64,000 nt of DNA from Chionoecetes opilio (lineage: Eukaryota > Arthropoda > Malacostraca > Decapoda > Majidae), in assembly GCA_016584305.1 (NCBI GenBank), contig JACEEZ010019761.1, forward strand, positions 103,501 to 167,500, in the 5' to 3' direction. Positions 44,821 to 55,400 of the stretch are shown one piece after another. The number at the start of each line of letters is the position of its first letter. The stretch's first letter is position 1. The notes beneath the pieces were generated by a model. The model was not told the origin of the DNA. It ran no database searches and was given only the letters and a program-made list of their open reading frames with translations. Both the position numbers and the translations under genes were made by a program.

Positions 44821-44981
44821 ATGAGGCGCTTATTTCAGAAAGTCGATAAGCGCCATCCATAAAAAACCTTAGAAAATGGCTTCAAAATGTCATATCTTTT
44901 GAACATTGAAACATTTTTGAAGCCATTTTCGTAGTTTTTTTTATTGATGGCGTTATCGACTGTCTGAAATAAGCGCCTCAT
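44821..44981. mobile_element. 161-bp hairpin element
   Basis: ATGAGGCGCTTATTTCAGAA, GTCGATAAGCGCCATC and AAAATGGCTTCAAAA on the left arm are all inverted on the right arm, with a short loop near 44897-44917. Arms of about 70 bp. Confidence 0.85.
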
Positions 44982-45568
44982 CATTATAAAGAGCAGAGTT
45001 ATAAGGAGCAGTCAGCAAATTTTCTTCAGGGAGCCACTGATATAGGGCCACTATAGTACCTACAGAGTCTAAAAGTAGTGATGGAAGATGAGGAAACCAT
45101 CAAAGGAGCACAGGGAGACTTCAGGAAAATAAAGAACTCTACTTAAACAACATAAACACGCTTACCTACCTCTAATATTGTCCCTCTTTCAAGTGCCTAG
45201 ATTTGTTCAGCAGGGTTTTTAGCACACCCTCCCTTGCCTTGCCCCTTCCCCCTCCCCCCCCCACCACCACCACTACCCCCACAATCCCCATCATCACCAC
45301 CACCACCACCTAACAGGGCAAGCAAGGCCGGGTGCTGCAGGAACCTTGGCTAACACTTTGCATGACTAGTTGCTTGCATGGCCCACCAGCCTTCATAGGG
45401 GGAACACAACCTGGTGGGGGGAGCTATACAGGCCCCTGTAAGTGACCTCTGAAAGGGATGAAGAGTAAGGGGCAGCCATAGGGGGTCAGGTCAGGGGTCA
45501 GGGGTCAGGGGTCAGGGGTGAGGAATGAGAGGTATCCATGGCACAGTTGCCTCTTGCATGGAGAGTTA

Positions 45569-45861
45569 AACACGGTGAGTGGTGGTGTGGGTTTGTGGTG
45601 GTGTGGTGGTTGTGGTGTGTTGTGGTGAGTTGTGGTGTGTTGTGGTGAGTGGTGGTGTGTTGTGGTGGGTTGTGGTGGGGTGTGGTGGGTTGTAGTGTGT
45701 TGTGGTGGGTTGTAGTGGGTTGTGGTGTGTTGTGTGTGTTGTGGGTTGTGGTGGGTTGTGGTGTGTTGTGGTGAGTTGTGGTGGGTTGTGGTGTGTTGTG
45801 GTGGGTTGTGGTGTTGTGGTGGGTTGGTGTGAGTTGTGGTGGGTTGTGGTGGGCGTGTAGG
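45569..45861. repeat. GT-rich minisatellite in the Rabaptin 3' UTR
   Basis: About 290 bp of imperfect GTTGTGGTGGGTTGTGGTGT units directly after the Rabaptin stop codon. It is expected to lie in the 3' UTR as a CACAACCCACC-rich stretch. The nearest AATAAA on the minus strand (about 44938-44943) lies inside the hairpin at 44821-44981, so the true poly(A) site is unclear. Confidence 0.8.
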
Positions 45862-46028
45862 TCAGTCCGGGGAGTGTGGTGGCTCTGTGCTGAAGTATGG
45901 CGTGGCATCTTGTACCAGTAGGGTGTGGCAGACGTCACACACCGCGAGGCTCGGCGGTGGGGGCCGCTGGGCACTTGTTTACTGACGCACTCGTTGCAGA
46001 AGATCTTGCCACAGTGACGGCAGTGGTG
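45862..46028 (-). CDS. RABEP1: Rabaptin exon R17 (FYVE finger, second half, stop codon), one-base deletion
   Basis: 167 nt plus one missing base, to stop TGA 45864-45862. Encodes HHCRHCGKIFCNECVSKQVP and SGPHRRASR. The frame slips at 45943/45942, and VCDVCHTLLVQDATPYFSTE then PPHSPD and stop follow in the next frame. The slipped part holds the RVC motif and the last CxxC zinc ligands, so the finger is complete only if one base is missing. Without correction, translation runs into the GT-rich repeat. Confidence 0.87.
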
Positions 46029-49000
46029 CTGTGGGCGGGGAGGGAGGAGGTGATCATCAGTGGCCTCACATGACACACACACATAGTAGATCCAAAACAC
46101 CTTTTAATGAAACTTGCAGTCAATCAGTAAATCATTAACTTATTCTTTTTCTTCTTTTTTTTACTGGCCAAGGGCAAAAAAAACAACAACTTTCTAAGCC
46201 AGGTGATGTCCACCCACCTTTCTGCGGCCCATGGCTGAGAACCTTTGCTTGCAGCTGCTGCACTCGTCCTGATCCTCCTCGTGCTGCCACCGCACCTGCA
46301 AACACACACACACACTAGAGTTTCCTGTTTTGGGGTTTCTTGGCATCCCGGGATTCTGGGACAGCAGGATATTTCCCGCGATCCTGGGATTTCCCGCCTC
46401 AGGTAATATTTGTAGTAACTAACGCTGTGTGAAGTGTGAACCCCAGGTACTTCATGAGTATTCGAGTACTTCATATCTGTATAGTATTTGCAAGGCCATT
46501 GAATTGATGAATATTATGACAGTGAAGCAATGTTTTCTGTATTAACTCACACACTGGTGCAGAAATAGCTACTTCATCTGTCTCAATAACTCACACACTG
46601 CTGCAGAAATAGCTACTTCATCTGTCTCAATAACTTGCCCACTGCTGCAGAAATAGCTACTTCATCTGTCTCAATAAGCAACATCTTGATGACATAATCT
46701 CATTAACTCAGCCATAAAACAAACTCGGACATTGGCATTCATGCATTCAGAGTCAGCTGTCATAACAGAATAATAATGATATATGTAATGGCATTGGGCA
46801 GCCACATTCTGCACAAACCTAAACAAACACTGGAATCACCAACAAAAAGTGGCAAAAATAAAAGATAATAGCATAAAATCAGTGCCAATCTGAGATCAGG
46901 AACAACAACAAGAATCCCGGGATTGGAACCCATTTCACGGGAAAAAACCACAGCCACTTATGCCCGGGACCGCGAGATCCCGGGACGGAAACCCTAACAC
47001 ACACACTCTTAACCAGTGTGCCCTGCTAGGCTAACTCCTGCCCTGCTAGGAGACACACCATCGTCCTGCCTCTCCTTCAGGTAATAAAGGCACAGTTCTC
47101 CACCCCTCACCACCAATAAACACAGTTATAAAAGTAAATAAAGGCTAACAAACACAGTTCTCCACCACTCACCTCCTTCTCACTCTGCCTGATCTTCTCC
47201 AGCTGGACTTGCAGGGACTGGGAGAGGCGCACAAAGTCTCGCTGCACGGCCTCCGAGGTGTCCAGGTCGTGCTGCAGCGTTGACACCCGTCCCCGCAGCT
47301 CCACCACCTCCGCCTCCAGACGGGCCTGCCAGGGAGGGAACAGGGAGGGCTTTAGGCTTGTCGGGTAAAGGTACTGATAGATCTTATGTTTATTGTTAAC
47401 AGGTTGAATAAGACCCTTTCATAATAGGAAAGATAGGGGAATTGTGTCAGAAGAAGGCATATTATTTATCAATTATTTGCTTTAGTATAAGTTCATTCCC
47501 TCGTCCATATATTATGTCTTTTTCTTCTTGTATGCCTTCGGGTGAGAATAAAATTATTATTATATGACTCATGACAGGAAGAGATAAGTATTCATGACAA
47601 TTAAGACCCTTCATTGAAATAAACAAGAAGAATAAGAAAAATCCATGACGGAAAAAGACGAGAAACAGGACCGATTGAGAAAATACTAATTCAATGAAGA
47701 ACGGAGCAAAAAAATAACACTTTCCCACTGTTAGAAAAAGGCCAGAACCATAACAAAAAGGCCAGAACCATGACAGAAAAAGGCCAGAAACATGACACAC
47801 GAGGCAGGAAATGCAAGTTATATGAAGGACCAATAAGAAAACACCACACGCCCGCCTGGAGCAGCAGCTTACCCTCATCTGCGTCTGCTCCGCCACCTGT
47901 GTCTTGAGGCCGGTGATGATCTGCTGACTCTTCACCTGGGACTCAGCGTGCCGCGTCTCCCCCTCGCGCACCTGGGCGTCGCTTTCCACCCTTGTCCTGT
48001 GCTCAAGCTGCATCTGGCTCTCCAGGCTCTCCAGAAGGCCAACTTTCTCCCTGTAACATAATAACATACACGCTAGGCAAACACACACATAGACACAGAC
48101 ATTAACATGGCTACCTCGTATCTGCAGGAATGACACTGTTGAAAAGTATCTTAGTTTGTTCTGAATAAAAATACAGTCTGTTAACTCCTTCACACCCAGA
48201 TCTTTCCTTGGCTGTGAAATATTGTATGTTGTCAAGCCATAAACATTACGAAAGGTAACTGAATATACCAATTTAGTTAGTGGACAAGGATACTAAACAG
48301 GTCATATCTATAAAATATTGCTTATAGTCACTAAAAAATTGTTTAACGGTACCCAAATTACAATGGAAATTACGTTCTGGGCCTCAAGGGTTAACATAGC
48401 TACCTGATATCTGCAGGAATGTCACACTGTTAAAAGGCATCTCAGTTTTGTTCTGAATAAAAAACAATCTGTTCTGATCAAATATAACTCTCCTAGACAC
48501 TCCACATGAAGACCAAATAAGTTAAACTTGCATTGAAATTGGGACAACAATTTCAACAACAATAATTTGGGATGAAGAGCTGGCCATGTTCTTCTAACGT
48601 TGTAATGATGTTCACGCCATTCTAACTTTTAACTAACAATTCTAACTATTTTTTCTCTAACTTTGAATTTTTTTTTTTTTTTTTTTTTGTAATGATGTTG
48701 TAATGATGATGACTGGCCATGTTCTGACAGAGCCCCTTTATAATGATGGTTCAGTGTACAGGGAACAAGATATCAACAGCCAGAGAGGCAGCCCTTCCCT
48801 CCCTCCCTCCCACCCACCCACCTCAGCTGGTCGATCTCGGAGGACAAGCGATCCTCGATGGTATTCTTCTCATGTTGCTCCACCAGAACCTGCAACACAA
48901 ACACACGCACACACAAACATCAGCTACAACCTCATCACTAATAATTAAACCCACTATATCACTGACAGGAAAGAGAATACAGAGATCCTACAACTCATAA

Positions 49001-49216
49001 AACTGTAGAAAATATATCCACAGACAGGTCCTCCAATCAGCCTCCTGCCATGGCTCAACACTGACCTGGTCCTTGAGGAAGAGGATCTCAGACTTGAGGG
49101 TTTCTTCGAGGTGTTCCTTGGAGACCTTGGCGGCAATGATGTCCTCACGGTAACGGAGCAACAACAACTGCATCTCCTGTCACACAAAAACAATGCATAT
49201 GTCTATTTATCCCTCA

Positions 49217-49247
<31 letters not shown>

Positions 49248-49415
49248 TGCATCTCCTGTCACACAAAACAATGCATATGTCTATTTATCCCTCAAAACAA
49301 CAACAACAACAACTGCATCTCCTGTAAGACAACAAACCATGTCTATTTATCCCTCAAAACAACAACAACAACTGCATCTCCTGTCACACAAAAAACCATG
49401 TCTATTTATCCCTCA

Positions 49416-49446
<31 letters not shown>

Positions 49447-52400
49447 TGCATCTCCTGTCACACAAAAAACCATGTCTATTTATCCCTCAAAACAACAACA
49501 ACAACAACTGCATCTCCTGTCACACAAAACAATGCATAGGTCTACTTAACTGCCTGTATATTTTAGCCTGTATGCCTCTGGGTGCTATTAAAATTATTAT
49601 TATTATTATTGATGTCACCCACCTCCATATTGTCGGGCAAATTGATGATCTCATTCTGGAGTTGCTGTGAATGTTTGCTGTGTTTGCCTACCAGCTCATC
49701 ATTCTCCTTCTGCAGCCTGTGGGAGGAAGGGGGAGAGAGGGTGAGGTTATAGTAGTGGTATTAGTATTAGTATTAGTATTAGTATTAGTAGTAGTAGTAG
49801 TAGTAGTAATAGTAGTAGTAGTGGTGGTGGTATAAGTAAAGCTCATTATAAGATCTCTGGGATGTAGTTATGAATAGGATAAAAAGCTTTGAGTATGGTA
49901 TTTGAGGACAAAGAAGGATTGAAGGAGCCGAGTACAGTGCTAAGAGTAAGGTGATTGAGGTGGTTTGGGCACGTGAAGAGGAGAGAGAGTGTGCGACAAT
50001 GTAAGGAGAGCTCACTACAAGATCTCTGGGATGTAGTTATGAATAGGATAAAAAGCTTAGAGTATGGTATTTGAGGACGAAGAAGGATTGAAGGAGCCGA
50101 GTACAGTGCTGAGAGTAAGGTGATTGAGGTGGTTTGGGCACGTGAAGAGGAGAGAGTGTGACAATGTAAGGCGAGCTCACTACAAGGATCTCTGGGATGT
50201 AGTTGTAATGTGAAGGAAGTACCTAGACGACCGGTGACCAGGCAGATATATCAGTTTGGTCTAGTGGTCCCGTCACAGTGACCGTTACCTGGTGAGTTCC
50301 TGCATCAAGTGACACAGGGATAGGAGGATAGGAGGATAGGAGAGACAGTGGGGCAATAAAAGGCTAATAAAGAGATATAGGAGAGACAGTGGGGGGATAG
50401 GAGAGACAGTGGGGAGATAGGAGACAGTGGGCCGTTACCTGGTAAGTTCCTGCATCAAGTGACACAGGGATAGGAGGGATAGGAGGATAGGAGAGACAGT
50501 GGGGCAATAAAAGGCTAATAAAGAGATATAGGAGACAGTGGGGGGATAGGAGAGACAGTGGGGAGATAGGAGACAGTGGGCCGTTACCTGGTAAGTTCCT
50601 GCATCAAGTGACTCAGGGATAGGAGGGATAGGAGGATAGGAGAGACAGTGGGGCAATAAAAGGCTAATAAAGAGATATAGGAGAGACAGTGGGGGGATAG
50701 GAGAGACAGTGGGGAGATAGGAGAGACAGTGGGCCGTTACCTTGTAAGTTCCTGCATCAAGTGACACAGGGATAGGAGGGATAGGAGGATAGGAGAGACA
50801 GTGGGGCAATAAAAGGCTAATAAAGATATAGGAGAGACAGTGGGGGGATAGGAGAGACAGTGGGGAGATAGGAGAGACAGACGGCCGTTACCTTGTAAGT
50901 TCCTGTTGGGCGATCTCCCTGCGTTCAGTAAGGGACCTCAACTTGTCGTGCATGCTGGAGATCGTGGAGCGGAATTTGGTCTCTAACTCCATCTGTTTGC
51001 CTGACGCTGCCTCCACCACGCCGGCCAGCCCTGTAACCTGCACACACACACTTGTTTATACACATGGTGGAGGTGATATCGCCACATAATGTACACCAGT
51101 TGAAAGAAAGACTGGATAAATGTAGATATGGAGACGGGACCCCACGAGTGTAGCTCAGGCCCTGTAAACACAACTAGGTACAGTAATAAATGGCTACATA
51201 ACAGAGTAACCCTTTTTTACTTTATAGGGACTGGTAACTGAGAGGGCATTTTGTTAACTATCTTGTGTTTTGCTCTTGGCCAGTCTTTGTGATGTAAATA
51301 ATAATAATAATAATAAAATATATATATATATAAAAAATTCACTAATGTCAGTTTCTACCCCTTGCTACCACCACCACCAGCAAAAAATACAAATTATATA
51401 TTTTTTTTATATAGCAGTGAATACAACAGCAATCTATAACTGTTGTAGTAGCAGTGAATACAACAGCTATAACCGTGGTAGTAGCAGTGAATACAACAGC
51501 TATAACCGTGGTAGTGGCAGTGAATACAACAGCTATAACCGTGGTAGTGGCAGTGAATACAACAGCTATAACCGTGTAGTGCAGTGAATACAACAGCAAT
51601 CTATAACTGTTGTAGTAGCAGTGAATACAACAGCTATAACCGTGGTAGTGGCAGTGAATACAACAGCTATAACCGTGGTAGTGGCAGTGAATACAACAGC
51701 AATCTATAACTGTTGTAGTAGCAGTGAATACAAACACTATAACGTGGTAGTGCAGTGAATACAACAGCAATCATAACCGTGTAGTAGCAGTGAATACACA
51801 CAGCTATAACCGTGGTAGTGGCAGTGAATACAACAGCAATCTATAACTGTTGTAGTAGCAGTGAATACAACAGCAATCTATAAGTTGTAGTGGTGTAAGT
51901 ACGGTAGTGAATAAACACAGCTATAACCGTGGTAGTGGCAGTGAATACAACAGCTATAACCGTGGTAGTGACAGTGAATACAACAGCTATAACCGTGGTA
52001 GTGGCAGTGAATACAACAGCTATAACCGTGGTAGTGGCAGTGAATACAACAGCTATAACCGTGGTAGTAGCAGTGAATACAACAGCAATCTATAACCGTG
52101 ATAGTGGCAGTGAATACAACAGCAATATACCACCACCACCACCCCTCCCCTGTCATGCGCCTGACCTTTTTCTCATAGTCCTCGGCCAGTGCCTGCCAGC
52201 GTTCCTCCATGACCTGGCGGTAGCGTGCCTCCCGGTCCAGGTTTTCCTTATACCTCTCCAGCGCTCGGTCCAGCTCCACGCGCTGCCTCTCTGTGTCCCT
52301 CTGGTCACTCTGGGCCTGGGGAGCAAAGCACAGAGGTCAATAAAGGTCAATAGAGGTCAATAAAGTAAGGAATAAATAAGATAGAAGGGATAGCAGGATA

Positions 52401-55400
52401 AAATAATGATACTAAAATGGGATAGAAGTTAAGTGCATATGTAAATAATTAAAGTTATGAGGTAAATAAGTAATAATAAATATGTCTGGGCCTGGAAATA
52501 AGTAAAGTAAGTAAGTAAATAAGTAAATCAGTAAAGTAAATAAGTAAATAAGTAGCGTAAATAAGTAAATAAATAAGTAAATCAATAAGTAAATAATACA
52601 CTACAACATCTAGTAGTATTTAAGTGAACTATTATAAGCCTTAGCCAATGCCCACCTTCTAAACGCCTACATAATAAGTCTGGATATAAGTAAATAAGTA
52701 AATAAGTAAAGTAAATGAGTAATAATAAGCATGTCTGGGCCTTATCTTCTACAATTAAACTCCAGTCACTGTTCCTAAGATTATAATACAGGAACTAGTA
52801 GTATTTAAGTGAACTATTAAAACCGTTTATCATAGCCTACCTTCTGCATCTGTGACTGATAGGAGGCACAGAGGTTGCAGGACCGCCCCATGCGAGACCT
52901 TGCCTTCTTAATCTCGTCGTTCAGCATGTTCCACTCCGCCTCGCTCACCACCCTCCGCCCTTGCCCTTGCCCTTGACTCTGCTGCCCCTGCCCCCGAATA
53001 CGCCCCCCGCCCCCCCCTGCCGAGAAGTCAAGCACCAGGTAATCATCGTCTTGAGGCGTCAGTGGCGTCTCGTTGGCGTTATCTGGGAACACTTCTGTCG
53101 AGGAAAATACAAAATTACGTGGACTATGCCGTTATAAAGGTGCATAAAAAATAGTCGTAAGGAGTGATACTATAGTTGCCGTGCGCTAAGTTGACGGAAA
53201 TGGGGCATCACTTCCCCCTTCCGAATGCACGGGACTGGCTGAGGTGTTGGGTGTTGGGGCTTTAGGGCGGAACATGGAGTACGGCATTCTCACCCAACAC
53301 CCAACACCCAACACCCCAGCCAATCCCGTGCGTTCGGAAGGGGGGAGTGAAGGGGCCACATTTTCGCCACCTTAACGCGCGGCGAGTATACTTAGATTTT
53401 AGAAGCTGTGGTTTTGGTAGAGCTTTAGAGTGAGTGTTAGAGCTGCAATTGAGGAAGTTTGGGGTTTGCTAGAGCTTTGGGATGAGTGTTAGAGCTGTAA
53501 TAAGGTGAGGTGTTGGGTGTTGGGGCTTTAGTATTAGAGTTAACCCCTTGAGGACCAGAACGTAATTTCCATTGTAATTTGGCCATCTTTTGACTATGTT
53601 AATGAATTATAAGCAATATTTTATAGATATGACCTGTTTAGTATCCTTGTCCACTAGCTAATTTCGTATATTTAGCTACTTTTCGTAATTTCATGGCTAA
53701 CAACAGACAATTTTTTCATAGCCAAGGAAAGATCTGGGCGTGAAGGGGTTAATATATGGATGGGAAAGGACAGAGAAGTTGTAGAGGATGGAATAGGTGG
53801 GATGTGGGATGGCGCTTAACGTATGGTGAGTATAAGTGACGCATAAGTCTGTCTACCTGACAAAGCCTTCTGCTGGTCCTGTGTGAGTTGTGGCATCTTG
53901 TCCGGGCTGAAGCGCTCGGCCAAGAAGCTGCCCGGAGCTAGGCCGTCGGGGTCCGGGAGCAGGCTGTGCGTCTCGGCGGTCTCGCTGCTCTGGTCGTCAC
54001 TCTGTTCTCTGGTAACGTGTAACAGAACTCTCATAAGAACATAAGGAAGCTACAAGAGGCTGTGAGACCTACACGTGGTAGTTCCTGTTACTTAACACTA
54101 CCTACATCCACCTTTCATCCCCATCCATGAAATTATCTAGCCTCCTTTTAAAGCTCCCTATTGACTCCGCAGTAACTACCCGTCTACTGAGTCCATGCCA
54201 ATCATTTACCACCCTATTTGTGAACCAGTTCCTCTCCTTCCTTTACTCTCTTTATAATCTCTAACTCACTTCTGTCAAAATGTAATAAAATTCTTCTTTC
54301 TGCACTGTCTTTATAAACTCTTACTCTCCATTGCAAAGTCTCATGGTGAAGCAAATCTCATGTGTTACCCTGTCAATGTGTAACAGAGCCTTCCTTTCTT
54401 CACTGTTTTTATAAAGTCTCATGGTGAAGCAAATCTCATCTGTTACCCTGTCAACGTGTAACAGAGCCTTCCTTTATGCACTGTCTTTATAAACACTGTC
54501 TTCATAAAATCTTACTCTTCATTGCTAAGTCTCATGGTGAAGCAAATCTCCCTCCTCACCAATAGAATTCCCGATCTTTTACTACGCATCATATCTCTTA
54601 TCAAAACTTATCAAAACAATAACAATGCTTAATACTTCACTTAAACAATATGAAAACGTAAACAAAAACTTATCCTGTGTCCTACTACTACAATAAGCAT
54701 GACTACTTTAACCCCTTGAGGCCCAGAACGTAATTTCCATGGTAATTTGGGTACCATTAGACGATTTTTGTGATAATAAGCAATGTTTTATAGCTATGAC
54801 CTGTTTAGTATCCTTGTCCACTAACTAATTTGGTATACTCAGTGACTTTTCGTAATTTTATGGCTAACAACAGACCATTTTATATAGCCAAGGAAAGATC
54901 TGGGCGTGAAGGGGTTAACAAAATAACTTCAAAACATCAACTACTAGGCACAAATGAGGAGGATATTTAGAAGGATACTAAGCAAACTTTAGTGATTAAT
55001 AGTAGTAGTTGTTAGTGAGTTAAGACATACCCTTGCGAGGCGGTGGTGATGGTGGTGGTGGTGGTGGTGGTGGAGGTGGAGGAGGCAGGTCTGTGTGCTG
55101 GCTCCTCCTCGAGATCTACTAAAGAAGAAGTTTTACCATCCTCGACCTGCGCCAAGAAGAAATACAATATTAATACGTGAAGAGAAGAGGAAGAATGATA
55201 CATAAGATATGGATTGATTAGAGTTCAAAGCATAAAATAAACACATAGATGAGATGACGCCAGCAAGGAGTAAGATCTGCAATCCTCGACCTGCGTAAAC
55301 AAGAAATGCAAAATAATATCACAAGGAAACGACGATAAGTAATGATAAACTAGACATGATTTGATACGGCATAAGAGTATAATATAAACACAAATAGATG

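Larger units (their letters stand above)
34470..45568. other. Intergenic region between UGGT start and Rabaptin end
   Basis: About 11 kb with no supported coding gene. It holds a 31-bp minisatellite, a GC-richer promoter-like segment (35.2-36.6 kb), foldback MITEs, TTAA MITEs and several arrays, itemised separately. An open frame at 40551-40946 starts inside a TTAA MITE and has no recognisable domain. The stretch 44982-45480 has no clear feature apart from C-rich runs near 45240-45310. Confidence 0.7.

Noticed and set aside
45498..46100. Rabaptin reading on into a long His/Thr/Pro-rich tail
   Set aside because: Follows only if the one-base slip in the FYVE exon is real. The alternative frame gives the canonical finger and an orderly stop.
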